A DNA stretch of 64,000 bases, taken from the NCBI RefSeq assembly GCF_024498215.1, contig NZ_CP101806.1, positions 744,001-808,000 on the forward strand, in the 5' to 3' direction. Shown one piece after another: positions 1 to 10,051 of this stretch. The notes beneath the pieces are model-generated. The model was given only the letters and a program-made list of their open reading frames with translations. It did not search any database and had not been told where the DNA came from. Made by a program: the position numbers and the translations under genes. The stretch comes from Mycoplasmopsis caviae (GTDB lineage Bacteria; Bacillota_I; Bacilli_A; Mycoplasmatales; Metamycoplasmataceae). Numbering within the stretch: position 1 is the first letter of the stretch; each line of letters begins with the position of its first letter.

Positions 1-546
1 TGCTTTACCAGCTATCAAATTATTAGGCATATCAATTGGCTCACCTGACATATAAACTCTATCGCCAACTTCAATACCTCATTTTTCAGCTTCTTCTTTT
101 GAATTAAAACCACAATCTATGAATAATTCTTTTGTTGTTGGAACTTTTGAACGTTTTTCAGCCTCCATAATATGAATTGATGTATGGCCAAAAATACCAA
201 AAATTTCTTTATTATCTCGGTTAGTCACAACTCTGCACTTTGTTCCGATAACAGCAGCAGGCCATACGCCACCAACAACTGAAACAAGTAAATTGCCATT
301 AGCCTCAATTGATCTAACTAAATAACCAACTTCATCCATATGAGCTGCAATCATAACTTTTGGTGCATTTTTTACCTTGGTCTTATTTTTAATAATTAAT
401 GATCCAAAATTATCTCTTGAATACTCAAAATTTGCCGATGCTGTGTTTTTCTTTAGTGCTTCTACAACAGGTTCCTCATATCTACTCATAGCTTCGATTG
501 CCATATATTCTTTTAATCTTTTTGCAATTTTTTCGTATTTTGCCAT
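1..546 (-). CDS. M42 family aminopeptidase (glutamyl aminopeptidase/CelM-like), 3' part cut by window edge
   Basis: The N-terminal 182 residues of an M42 metallopeptidase, a cytosolic aminopeptidase that trims peptides. The family-typical segment MIAAHMDEVGYLV (about residues 65-77) contains the first zinc-ligand His and Asp. It is followed by the beta-rich insert domain (VVGGVWPAAVIGTKCRV, then a GIFGHTSIH segment). A TGA at about position 78 must be read as Trp, after which the frame continues to base 1. The start ATG at 546 has an AGGAGA Shine-Dalgarno just upstream. The C-terminal catalytic residues lie outside the window. The gene is transcribed away from the IS island at 814. The family call is confident; exact substrate preference cannot be told. 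Confidence 0.85.
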
Positions 547-813
547 TTCTTCTCCTTTAAATTCTTATATGAATTATATAACTAATTGTCAAATGAATTT
601 ATGATTAAACTAATTTTAGTTTTGAAACAATTATATTTAAGCACAATTAAGTACCTAAGTGTTAAAATAATAATTTTCTTCATTTATTGCTTTTCCTAAA
701 AACCTATAAAACAGGTTTTTTGGAAAATTAAAACAATTTAATAATATTTCGTTATTTTCCTAGAAACTAGAAATCTGCTTACTTTTATTAGGAAACAAAT
801 TTAAGATCATTCT
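547..813. other. intergenic region upstream of the M42 gene
   Basis: This AT-rich 267-base stretch contains the promoter side of the aminopeptidase gene and one copy of the dispersed TATAAAACAG motif (703-715), here framed by an AAAACC/GGTTTT stem. I see no gene in it. It ends at the 38-bp target duplication of the IS island. Confidence 0.6.
703..715 (+). repeat. dispersed motif copy 1 (CTATAAAACAG)
   Basis: The core CTATAAAACAG lies between AAAAC and GTTTT, so the flanks can pair and leave a TATAAAACA loop. One of ten exact TATAAAACAG copies in the window. Confidence 0.8.
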
Positions 814-851
814 CAACATCTAATAAAAAAATTGAAATGGGGAGCATTATT
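814..851 (+). repeat. 38-bp target-site duplication, left copy (IS copy 1 island)
   Basis: Identical over 38 bases to 4403-4440, which borders the other end of the island. This is the direct repeat made on insertion of the IS whose inner end is at 2488. The IS1634-like element at 861-2482 now separates the repeat from that end. Confidence 0.85.
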
Positions 852-860
852 TGTAATAAA

Positions 861-2482
861 AAAGTTTAACAGATGTTACTATATGGCTAAAATTTCAGCA
901 AGTTTTTCAATGTAATTTAATAATTTAGTATTTCTTCAATCAACACCATTGGACGATTGTTTTTTAAATGATTTTAGATAGTTGATAATTTGATTATATG
1001 AATATTTTTCAATTAGGTTCAGCCTTGTTAATTCGTTCTTAACTCTCATTGAAATTATCAATGAAATGTAATTAATAAACTCTGTTGTATATAAGTCTAT
1101 ATTCAGAATGAACTCCTGTTTTTGGTAATTCTAAAATGTTCTTATAAAATCTAAACATTTCTTCTATTTCTCATCTTTGAGAATATATTGTGTAGACATC
1201 TTCAAGTGATAGTTTGCTGTTAGATTCAAAGATTATTGTACCTAGATTTATAGTTTCATCATTAAATTTTTGAAATTCAAAATTATTCTTCTTTTGTGAC
1301 ATTTTAAAAAGCACTTTTCTTTCATTCGCTTCTATATCTAAATCTTTAATTGTGTAATAGTATTTATTTCCTATATTAGTAATTTTTCCAAGTAAATTTC
1401 TATCTTTTATCATTAATGGAATCAAATTATCCATTAAATTATTTGCTGAAATTAGTTTTGAAGAACGTTTAATTGGAAATAAATATCTCATTTTTTGTGT
1501 TCTTCAATCTTCTTAATTATCTTAGAATTCCAATAACCTTTATCCCCAACTATTAACTCATCATTTTTAATTATATTTTCCAAATAGTCTTCAAATATAG
1601 TGCAATCCAACATATTTCCAGCATATGGTCTACCATAGATTGGTTCTTTTGTTTTTAAATCGTATGTATACAAAAGTGTAAAATCTTTACTACCTTTTAT
1701 TTTTCCTTTTCTTGTTCATTTAGAAAAAACAGAATCATCAGAATTGTATGATTTTAATGTACCATCAATAATTTGAATAGATTTTTAAACTGGTTAATTC
1801 TATCAACCATGAAATTCTCAATTTTTGCATAATCTCTTCCGACTCTTTCAAAAAAATCAGGCATCATGGATTCACTTAAACCAACATTTTTAAATAATTC
1901 CGATAGGAAAGAAGTTTCATAATAAAATTTTAAATCTCTGTTTGTGGCCTTTGGATAAGCACATCGAATTAATGATATTAAATAAATTTTCTTAGCTGTC
2001 AATTCATCAAAATGTTTTTGTGATTGTTCGTATATGTTTTTGCCATGTTTTTGAAAAATTGCAACATTTCCATAGTCCTTTATTGTTGTTACTACCTTCT
2101 TATTGTTTTTCATGTATTTTGGTTCTTTTAATGCTATATATTTGCCGTTCTCTATTCTTCCAATAACCGCAATATTGTAGGGAATAGCTTTTCCGTTAAC
2201 ATATTTTGAACTTCTCTTAACAACTGAATAAATTCCAAAACTGTTTCTTACAATCGTTCCTTTTGGTCTCTCAATCGATAATATTTCTTTTGGTATTGCC
2301 ATCTTTAATTTCCTTTTTTATATAGTAATGTTACTATATATTATATCAAAAACTAAATAAAAAAACAAGGAAATTTTTGATTATTTCACTTTGTTTTTTT
2401 ACTATTTTGTAGGTTTTGTAACTGAAATTGGTGAAAATAGGTAATTATTTAAAATTTATATAGTAACACTAGCTAAAACTTT
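861..2482 (-). mobile_element. IS1634-family-like insertion sequence, degenerate
   Basis: The element carries a broken IS4/IS1634-type transposase (879-2302). Its ends share TGTTACTATAT in inverted orientation (874-884 and 2458-2468), with an outer match AAAGTTT, so the terminal repeats probably extend to about 861 and 2482. Flanking bases resemble each other (ATTATTTGTAA left, ATTATTGTAA right), suggesting a short imperfect target duplication. It lies exactly at the end of IS copy 1 (2488-4402), so it arrived later. Boundaries are uncertain by about 10 bases. Confidence 0.65.
879..2302 (-). pseudogene. IS1634-like DDE transposase, three frameshifts
   Basis: The frame starts at 2302 (MAIPKEILSIERPKGTIVR) with a good Shine-Dalgarno. 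The N-terminal block ends near 1780, where the frame must move by -1 at an A5 run to continue as KKSIQIIDGTLKSYNSDDSVF, the likely first catalytic Asp region. A second -1 shift is needed at an A6 run near 1488-1495. A +1 shift is needed near 1090, just after the YSQRWEIEEMFRFYK segment, which resembles the Y-(2)-R-(3)-E-(6)-K signature of the IS4 superfamily. The last frame ends with a stop inside the terminal repeat at 879-881. With three shifts the gene is probably inactive. Confidence 0.7.
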
Positions 2483-2487
2483 ATTAT

Positions 2488-4402
2488 TGTAAGTTTTAAA
2501 ACAAATTGAGCTCTTTTTTGTGTTTAATTCCAAAACAAAATGAGACCCTATAAGTTCTCCTTTTGTTTTGGAATTAACTATTATTTTTAAAATAAAAATG
2601 GAGAATTAAATTCTCCATTATTGCCTTATTTTTTATAAACAGTTAGTTAGTTGCTGGCTGTTTTTTCAACTGAATCTAGCAATAATTTATAGTTATCGCT
2701 TAATGATTTATAAATTAATTCTGCCATATTTAGATTTTCTTTAAGGAGTTCATTTGAGCAATTAGAAGTATTGCTAATGTCATCAATTAACTTTCGTAGG
2801 TAAGGTAAAAAGTCTTTACTTGCTTTTGTGACCTGATATAAGCATTCTGATCTTTTGTCATCATAGAACAAATGAAATGTTTTACAAAATTTTTGAAACT
2901 CAGTTAACTCATCATCACGTAATATTCTTGCTTTGAATAGTTTATTGTTGATAATGAAGAAATACTCATTATTTGAATTATGAACGAATCTCAATTCCAC
3001 ACCGTTTTGTATAATTTTGTACTTGTTATCATCTGTAACCGGTATATAAAATTTATTTTGAAATTGAATAACACCATTGTTGAATTTTCTATCAATTGAT
3101 AGATATAACTTTGTATCCATTTCATCTTTTGGTTTTATAAAGAAATTTAATTTATCACCTATTTTTTATTGAAATGTTCATTATATTTATTAATGATCAA
3201 GAGAGCATTTTCATTAATTTGATCAATAGTTTTTATATTATTATCACGTAAAAAATTATTAACCAAGGTTGTAAAGTTCTGTTTGTTCGCTCCACATCTG
3301 GTTTAAATTCGCCATAACTTGCAGACGATACTTCAGTACCTTTTTTATGATTTGTCGTGCTAATTCAGTATCATTCCCTTTGTAAGAAAAGCACGTTCTT
3401 TTATCTGTTCTAACAGACATTGGAATCCCAAAAGCCCTATAAAGAAGTTCAAAAAGTTTCATATAACCTGTTGTTGTTTCTTCTTTCTCAGCATATATTG
3501 AGACCAGCATTTTGGAAGATGTTTCTACAATTGTATATATATGAAAATTGTCTAATTCTTTAATTCACGCTTCATAACAAGCGTCTGCTTGCACTTGTTC
3601 ACCAAATTCAAATTTAACTGAATTCATTGTTCTTGGTAACCTTTTAACATTCTCCATATTATCAATTGATTTAATCTTTATATAAAGGCTGTTTTTTGTT
3701 TATATTTTTATCTTCTGTTTTTGTTAATGCAATTAAATAATTTCTAACATTTCTCCTTGTTTTCTTATGTTGTGTAGGTTTAACATAGCCTGTCATATTA
3801 CATTTATTTATGAATGTTGTAAGGCACATTTTTTCTTTAAGTTTATCTTCGTCTTTATTTTTAAAAAATGATTAAAAGGTACAGAAAACTTATTTTCGTC
3901 CCTATCTTTAAAATATTCTTTGTCCTTTAATTTCATATTTGTAATTGCCTTTTCTATTTCATTGTTAAAATCTTTTTCTGCATTTTTGTTGTTTAAATTT
4001 CCATGTGAATACATTACAATTGATGTTGCATTTTCCTTTTCACACTCTCTAATTTGTTTAATGTATCTTCTAATAGTTGAATAAGAAATTCCGCTCGATC
4101 CATCTCCAATCAAAGAATGAATTCTTCTTGCAGTAAAGCCTTTTTTTAAATAGAAAACAATTTTTTCAATATTAATTTTTTTATTTAATTCATATTCAGT
4201 TGAATCTCTGTGATTAGTATTAAATGATTTTTTCATATGGATATTTATAAATATAAAAAAATAAGGCACTAAATTATAAAATTAACTTTTTTGATACCTT
4301 ATCTTTTGTGTCTTTATTCATAAAATAATCTAATGAAAAATTACCACAAAGTGTTCAAATTGTTTTGGAATTTAAAGAGCTCAATTTGTTTTGGAATTCA
4401 CA
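2488..4402 (-). mobile_element. IS1202-like element, family A, copy 1 (1915 bp)
   Basis: The ends are TGTAAGTTTTAAAAC (left) and, on the other strand, TGTGAATTCCAAAAC (right); both run into CAAATTGAGCTC. Two further copies lie at 19857-21785 and 34904-36812. The right end is followed by the 38-bp repeat 4403-4440, also found at 814-851. Just inside the left end, TAATTCCAAAACAAAA and its reverse complement form a 16-bp subterminal inverted repeat (about 2526-2579), followed by a TGGAGAATTAAATTCTCCA hairpin at about 2600. A 37-38 bp target duplication and an rve-like DDE transposase fit the IS1202/ISNCY group. Family naming is by pattern, not database search. Confidence 0.85.
2647..4236 (-). 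pseudogene. family A transposase, copy 1
   Basis: Starts with MKKSFNTNHRDSTEYELNKK and an HTH-like region (GFTARRIHSLIGDGSSGISYSTIRRYIKQI). At 3862-3868 the coding strand has the heptamer T TTT TTA in phase, and a -1 slip joins it to DEDKLKEKMCLTTFINKC. The DDE core follows: VQADACYEAW (first Asp), VRTDKRTCF (second Asp) and, after another in-phase slippery heptamer A AAA AAG at 3340-3346, KPDVERTNRTLQ (Glu). A last -1 shift leads to the C-terminal 157-residue block ending at 2647. Copy 1 also has a private one-base insertion near 3687 that breaks the frame. The C-terminal block is open in all copies. Confidence 0.7.
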
Positions 4403-4440
4403 CAACATCTAATAAAAAAATTGAAATGGGGAGCATTATT
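4403..4440 (+). repeat. 38-bp target-site duplication, right copy
   Basis: Matches 814-851 over all 38 bases. It ends 12 bases before the -10 box of mgtA, so the element landed just upstream of that promoter. Confidence 0.85.
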
Positions 4441-4452
4441 ATTTTAATTTGC

Positions 4453-4458
4453 TATAAT
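4453..4458 (+). promoter_or_regulatory. mgtA -10 box (extended TGC TATAAT)
   Basis: TTTGCTATAAT has a perfect -10 hexamer preceded by TG-N. No convincing -35 is visible. It is followed about 25 bases later by a strong GAAAGGAGGTG ribosome binding site and the mgtA ATG. Confidence 0.55.
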
Positions 4459-4492
4459 AAATTGTATTTATTATATTGCGAAAGGAGGTGTT

Positions 4493-7207
4493 ATGAAAAA
4501 GGCAAACAAAAACAAAAAAACAAACGAGAATTTATCAATAAAAAATAGGCTTGTTGAGGCTGCAAATATTAATCAGAATGAACTTTGTGAAAAATACAAC
4601 TCAACTCCAAAAGGCATTATTAATGAAGAATTTATTGAACAAAATAGAGAAAAATTTGGTACTAATAAACTTAGTAAAAAGAAAAAGGGCGGAGTTTTAA
4701 GGCGAATATGAGATAGTTTTTTTAACCCTTTTTCTCTTATTTTAATTCTGCTATCGATTGTTTCACTTGTTACAGATATAATACTTCCTTTAACTAAGAG
4801 CGAAAGTGCAGAACCTTGAACTGTAATAATAATTATAACAATGGTTTTAATCAGCGGGATACTGCACTTTGTTGAAGAAACACGCAGTAGTGCAAGTGCT
4901 GAAAAATTGGTTAAAATGGTACAAACTACTACAAGAGTTGAACGCAATGGAATAGCTTATGAAATCCCACTTGAAGAAGTTGTGGTTGGTGACATTATTG
5001 TTTTGGCAGCTGGTGATATTATCCCTGCTGACGTGCGAATTCTTAGTGCAACCGACCTATTCGTTTCACAATCACAATTAACAGGTGAAAGTGACTCGAT
5101 TGAAAAGTTTCCTAATTTGGTTGCTAATTATGAATATGACAATGTAACTGATTATCATAATTTAGCTTTCATGGGTTCAAACATCATTTCTGGATCAGCA
5201 AAAGCAATGGTTGTTGTTACAGGTAATCAGACATTTTTAGGTCAAATTGCTCAAAAAGTTAATGAGAAAGCAACCAAAACTGACTTTGAAAAAGGAATTA
5301 AAGCAATTAGCTGACTATTAATTAGAATAATGCTTGTTGCTGTGCCTCTTGTTTTAATTATCACTGGTACAAGAGCATCAATTGCAGGGGAACATCACAA
5401 GTGAGTTGATGCACTATTGTTTGCTATTTCAGTAGCAATTGGACTTACACCTGAAATGCTTCCTATGATTATTACCAGTACTCTTGCAAAGGGTGCTATG
5501 AGTATGTCCAAAAAACGAACTATTGTTAAGAGTTTAAATTCAATACAAAACTTTGGAGCTATGGATGTTTTTTGTACTGATAAAACAGGAACTTTAACCT
5601 TAGATCAAGTTGTACTTGAGCGTCATCTTGATGTTAGAGGACTTGAAAATCTAAAAGTTCTAAAATATGGCTTTTTAAATAGTTATTATCAAACTGGGCT
5701 TAAAAATTTGCTTGATATTTCAATTATTAATAAAACAGATGAGTTAAGTGATATTGAAAATGAACTTCGTAGCCTTGAAAATATTTACAAAAAAGTTGAT
5801 GAAATACCTTTTGACTTTGTTAGAAAAAGAATGTCAGTTGTTGTTAAAAGTATTAAAAGTGGAAAAACACAATTGATTACAAAGGGTGCTGTAGAAGAGA
5901 TTTTATCTATTTGTTCGAAATTAGAGTACAATGATGAAGTTGTTGACCTTGATGACAAAATGATCCAGAAGGTTTTGATGCAAGTTGATAAATTAAATGA
6001 TCAAGGTATGCGTGTAATTGCTGTTGCTCGTAAGAGTAATCCGGGTCAGGTAGGCAAATTTGGTGTTGGAGATGAAAAAGATATGATCCTAATTGGCTAT
6101 CTCGCTTTCTTAGATCCACCGAAAGAGTCAACTAAAAGTGCAATTGAAAATTTGCACAATTTAGGTGTTGATGTCAAAATTTTAACTGGTGATAATGCTA
6201 GAGTAACCAAAGCAATTTGTTCACAAGTTGGTATACCAAGTGAAAAAATTATGCTAGGAAAGGATTTAATTGACCTAAGTGACCAAGAATTGCAAAAGGT
6301 TGCTAATGAATATAATATTTATGCAAAGCTAAGTCCCGATCAAAAAGCAAGAGTTATAAGCGCTCTGAGAAATAATGGTCATGCTGTAGGGTACATGGGT
6401 GATGGTATTAATGATGCTCCTGCTATGAAAGTTGCTGATGTTTCAATTTCAGTTGATACGGCAGTTGATATAGCAAAGGAGAGTGCTAATATTATTCTTC
6501 TAGAAAAGGACTTGAATGTTTTAGCCACTGGAATTGTTGAAGGTCGTAAAACATATGCTAATATGAATAAATATGTGAAAATGACTGTAAGCAGTAATTT
6601 TGGAAATATTATAAGTATGATACTAGCATCAATTCTAATTCCTTTTGTGCCACTTATGGCAATTCAAGTTTTATTCTTAAACTTAATTTATGATTTTGCC
6701 TGTGGAACAATTCCATGAGATAGAGTTGATAGTGAACTAATAACGAAACCTCGAAAATGAAATGCTAAAAGTATTTTAAGGTTTATGCTCTGATTTGGGC
6801 CAGTTTCTTCCTTTGTTGATATCCTAGCTTTTATATTACTTTACTATGTGTTTATTCCTTATGCGCATCCAAATGTTGCCAAAAATTCAGAAGATTTTAA
6901 GATGCTTTTTTGAACAGGTTGATTCATAATTTCTATGTGAACACAAAGTTTAATTATTCATTTTATTAGAACAGAAAAAGTGCCTTTTATTCAATCACGT
7001 CCTGCATTTATATTACTATTTTTCTCAATATTTGGAAGTATATTAATTACAATAACTCCTTATATACCGGGTCTTAATACTGCACTAAAAGTAGCTCAAC
7101 TTAATCCTTGATATTTTGTGCTTTTAATAGCCTCAATAATACTTTACATTCTTCTTGTTTTAATTGTCAAGAGAATATACATTAAGAAATATAAGGAACT
7201 ATTGTAG
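4493..7207 (+). CDS. mgtA: magnesium-importing P-type ATPase (MgtA type)
   Basis: A 904-residue type III P-ATPase expected to import Mg2+ across the cell membrane at the cost of ATP. Motifs in order: an actuator-domain TGES (about 197-200), the phosphorylation site CTDKTGTLT with Asp363, nucleotide-domain KGAVEEI and LTGDN, and the hinge motif [10 protein letters not shown] (from about 637). Hydrophobic helices lie around 80-130, 280-340 and from 690 to the end. [14 protein letters not shown] before the phosphorylation domain is typical of MgtA/MgtB. Several TGA codons encode Trp. Length is close to that of enterobacterial MgtA. It is monocistronic, with a hairpin terminator directly downstream, and family A IS sits just upstream of its promoter. 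No M-box riboswitch is visible in the short leader. Confidence 0.93.
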
Positions 7208-7218
7208 TTTTCAAAAAG

Positions 7219-7231
7219 CCTATAAAACAGC
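7219..7231 (+). repeat. dispersed motif copy 2
   Basis: CCTATAAAACAGC lies 12 bases after the mgtA stop and just before the terminator. Same strand as mgtA. Confidence 0.8.
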
Positions 7232-7238
7232 CGAATTC

Positions 7239-7264
7239 AAAAAAACGGGTCTATCCCGTTTTTG
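7239..7264 (+). terminator. Rho-independent terminator of mgtA
   Basis: The stem ACGGG/CCCGT with loop TCTAT is flanked by an A run on the left and a T run on the right. It can therefore act on both strands between mgtA and the convergent gene ending at 7297. Confidence 0.8.
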
Positions 7265-7296
7265 ATTATGCTTAATATACACAGAAGGTCAATAGC

Positions 7297-8067
7297 TTAT
7301 TTGATAGTGACCTTATGCTTGTTGATTGTGCTTGAATAATATCTAAAATTTGGATAATAATATTCACCTAATTGATAGAATCCTTCTGAGTGATCCATAT
7401 GAAAGTAGTGGCATAGTTCATGAACTATTACATAATCAATATATTTAGGATCAAGAGCAACTAAAAAAAGCGAATAACTTAATTTACTAAATGTTTGATA
7501 CTTTTTAAAGTGTGTTCCCCACGCACTTTTCTTTTTTCTTATATAAAAATAAGGATTATTAATTTTCATTAAAGCACTATAAACAAGTTGTTTTTTAGAA
7601 ATATATTCTTCTAAAAAAGTACTTAGTATTTTTTCAAAAACATTGGTCCTTTTCTTCTGGTCACTTGCACATTTAATTGAACATCTTATTGTTAGGATAT
7701 TATTATCTTTATCATAAATAGCATCACTTGTGTCTCGATAGTGAAAACTCCATTTTAAAAGTGTTGACTTACCAAAAAAAATAATTGTGTGTTCAGCGAC
7801 ATCACTTGAAAGAATTAAATTGCTTGAGTTCTCAACTTTCTTGTTTGCTTTTTTAAACACTTTTAAAACAAGACTTTCAAGATTGTGAAAATTATAGTCT
7901 GCTTCACTTATGTGTCTAAAACACTTAATGCTAAATTTCTTAGCTTCAGAGTCATAGTGAACAATAATGTTAGTACAACGAGAATTTACTTTGGAATAAA
8001 TAGGATATGAAACATTATCAATAACAATATTTTTGATTAGGTTCTCGTTATTTTTTCTTTGATTCAT
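7297..8067 (-). CDS. YgjP/WLM-like zinc metallopeptidase domain protein
   Basis: A 256-residue protein whose C-terminal half carries the zinc-binding signature VIVHELCHYFHMDHSEGFYQL, with HELCH at about 216-220 and a third His five residues later. This is the arrangement of the YgjP (former DUF45) metallopeptidase-like family. KSAWGTHFKKYQTFSKLSYSLFLVALDPKYIDYV upstream is the usual conserved lead-in. No signal peptide is seen, so it is likely cytosolic. In other bacteria such proteins often accompany restriction or DNA-metabolism genes; the substrate is unknown. The start overlaps the 3' end of the upstream NERD gene by 20 bases, so the two are probably co-transcribed and translationally coupled. 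Confidence 0.82.
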   Translation of the reverse strand: MNQRKNNENLIKNIVIDNVSYPIYSKVNSRCTNIIVHYDSEAKKFSIKCFRHISEADYNFHNLESLVLKVFKKANKKVENSSNLILSSDVAEHTIIFFGKSTLLKWSFHYRDTSDAIYDKDNNILTIRCSIKCASDQKKRTNVFEKILSTFLEEYISKKQLVYSALMKINNPYFYIRKKKSAWGTHFKKYQTFSKLSYSLFLVALDPKYIDYVIVHELCHYFHMDHSEGFYQLGEYYYPNFRYYSSTINKHKVTIK

Positions 8068-8758
8068 TTTTACTACTTAAAATTTTTCCAAAGCGTTTAA
8101 TATCTTTTAGTGACGCGTTACGATTTGAGTTAACTGACTCATTAATTAATAATAACTCATCCTTAGTTAAGTCGCGATCTTCACTCATATCTTTTGCAAC
8201 ATCATCTAACAAGTTGGCCACTTGATCCTCTGTAGTAACTAATGCTCATGATTCTAAGTTATTGATATTAAAACTTGAGCCTGTTGGCAAAATAACCAAA
8301 GAGAAAACAGGAAAGTTAAAGCCACACATTTTGTAAAAGTGTTGTATGTGCTTAAAATTTTGAATAAGTGGGTTTTTGAATTTTAAGATCTTGTTGCCTT
8401 TTGTTTTAAGTTCTAACTCAACAGCACTAGCATCACCGCTTAGTTGTCCAACAAAATATTTAACTTCTATAATAAAAACTGCTTTATTGCTAATTAAAAT
8501 TCCATCAAGTTCAAACATTTGACTTTGACCATATTTAAATAAGCCACCATTTAGATATTTATAATTTTTATCCTTGGCTATAGTTAGCAATTTGTTTCGT
8601 ACTTTTGCTTCAAATCGAAAACCAATTGAATTATTTTTTTTACTTTTAATATGTTTGATAATCAAAAAACTTAACACTAGCGCAATAATAACTAGTGTTA
8701 ATGGAATTCCAATTGACATTCCTATTATCATTTCAGTGCTTGGTTTAACCATATACAT
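8048..8758 (-). CDS. membrane-anchored NERD-domain protein
   Basis: A 236-residue protein with one N-terminal membrane helix (about 9-35) and a nuclease-related domain at about 45-165. RFEAKVRNKLL, then FELDGILISNKAVFIIEVKYFVGQLSGD, gives the D-(n)-E-x-K pattern of NERD/restriction-like folds. A TGA Trp codon occurs at about residue 171, and the frame ends in a charged helix. No strong Shine-Dalgarno precedes the ATG at 8758. It overlaps the YgjP-like gene downstream. The function is likely nucleic-acid processing or binding at the membrane, inferred from domain type only. Confidence 0.75.
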
Positions 8759-8798
8759 AATTATATTTAAAATTAAAATTAATATAGCAAATTAATAA

Positions 8799-8804
8799 TA
8801 TAAT
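8799..8804 (+). promoter_or_regulatory. azoR -10 box
   Basis: TATAAT lies 24 bases before the azoR ATG in the 70-base divergent gap between the NERD gene and azoR. No clear -35 is visible. Confidence 0.45.
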
Positions 8805-8828
8805 TAAGAAATTCCAAGGAGGTTAAAA

Positions 8829-9425
8829 ATGAGTGCAAAAAAGATTATTTCTATTTTAGGTTCAGTAAACCAAGATAGTTTAAGCAATAAGATAAATAAT
8901 TTAGTAACAAGTAGATTATTCAAAAAATATCCAAATAGTGAAATAACATTATTAAATTTAGCAAATTCACCTTTTAGCAAGCTAATGCTCAATGGCAAAG
9001 ACACAAATTCTTTTTGAGAAGATACAGAGGCTAAAATGTGAATTGAGCGACTAAAAGAAGCAGACTACGTAGTTATAAATAGTCCAATGATTAATTTTAA
9101 TTATAGTGTGTTAGTTAAAAACTTTATTGATGCAATTTGTATTGATGACCACTCCTTTAGTTACAAATATAGTAAGCAAAATGGTTCAGTTGGTTTATTA
9201 AACAAAATGAAGGTTATATTAATTGGAACTCAAGGAGCTCCAAAAGGATGATACACATTTGGAGACCATCTAAAAATGCTTGAAGGCACTTTTGGGTTTC
9301 TTGGAGCAAATAAAATTAAAAGTTTGCTTGTTGCTGGAACTAAGACAGCACCACTTAAAGATATGAGCCATGATGAGATAATTGCAAAATATGATGATGA
9401 AATTAACTCACTAATTGAACTATAA
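8829..9425 (+). CDS. azoR: FMN-dependent NADH-azoreductase / flavodoxin-fold quinone reductase
   Basis: A 198-residue flavodoxin-fold reductase. ISILGSVNQDSLSNKI at the N terminus is the FMN phosphate loop region. NSPMINFNYSVLVKNFIDAIC and LIGTQGAPKGWYTFGDHL are the conserved FMN-ring and dimer segments of the AzoR/AcpD family. It uses NAD(P)H to reduce quinones or azo compounds in the cytosol. Two in-frame TGA codons encode Trp. The start is supported by AAGGAGG eight bases upstream. The stop codon TAA is itself embedded in a copy of the dispersed CTATAAAACAG motif. Confidence 0.85.
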
Positions 9426-9431
9426 AACAGG
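9420..9431 (+). repeat. dispersed motif copy 3, overlapping the azoR stop
   Basis: CTATAAAACAGG supplies the azoR stop codon (CTA TAA). Confidence 0.8.
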
Positions 9432-9465
9432 ATTTTTGGTCAAAATTTGAAACAAAAATTTATTC

Positions 9466-9497
9466 AAAAAACTCTCTTAGTTAGGAGAGTTTTTTAA
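9466..9497. terminator. bidirectional terminator between azoR and nusB
   Basis: AAAAAACTCTC, loop TTAGTTAG, GAGAGTTTTTT. Both sides have the A/T run, so it serves azoR on + and nusB on -. The last bases overlap the nusB stop codon. Confidence 0.85.
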
Positions 9498-9913
9498 TCT
9501 TGCTTTTTCAAAATAATTTCGTTTAAGACAAAAAATTTATATACATTTTCTAAAATTGCATTGACCATTTTAAAAAAGTTTTTTTCGCTATCAAAATAAT
9601 ACTTAGTTATCTCAACTGATTCATTGATTATTATCTTAGGTTCAATTGACATTAATTCATGTGCACCATTAATTAATATAGCTCGAATTAGTGGACTAAC
9701 TCTTTCTCAAATTCAGCTTTCTTTAAAAAATTGGCTAATTGATTTTTTGTAAAATTCATAATTTTTACTTATTTTTTCAAGATGCAAAAACTGTTCATTG
9801 CTTAAATTGCTTTCTGATTCAAATAATTCATTAATATTAATTTTTTGTTCCATTAATTCATAACGGTAAAGAACATTTATTATACCTAATCGAAATTGAC
9901 GTCTATTTTGCAT
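9494..9913 (-). CDS. nusB: transcription antitermination factor NusB
   Basis: A 139-residue all-helical protein starting MQNRRQFRLGIINVLYRYEL, matching the NusB N-terminal signature (RRxxRxxALxxLYxxEL). It acts with NusA, NusE (S10) and NusG at boxA RNA to support rRNA transcription. A TGA Trp codon lies mid-gene (SWIWERVSPLIRAILINGAHEL), and that helical segment also fits NusB. Length is normal. The downstream terminator overlaps its stop. The identity is by family pattern. Confidence 0.75.
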
Positions 9914-10025
9914 GACCTTATTTTATAACAAAAACTTTAATATACAAAATATTTAAAATAAATGAAAAAACTGTAAACTGTTTTAATGCTCAGAAGTAGA
10001 AAAAAATTAAGCCAAAATTCTCACA

Positions 10026-10051
10026 ATGACAAAGATTTCTAATTAATATTA
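10026..10051 (+). repeat. 26-bp target-site duplication, left (family B copy 1)
   Basis: Identical to 12223-12248. The repeat begins ATGACAAAGATTTC. Confidence 0.85.

Noticed and set aside
4441-4492. M-box magnesium riboswitch before mgtA
   Set aside because: The leader between the -10 box and ATG is far too short to hold an M-box aptamer.
4573-4947. 124-residue minus-strand frame inside mgtA
   Set aside because: It mirrors a conserved P-type ATPase coding region and has no start signal.
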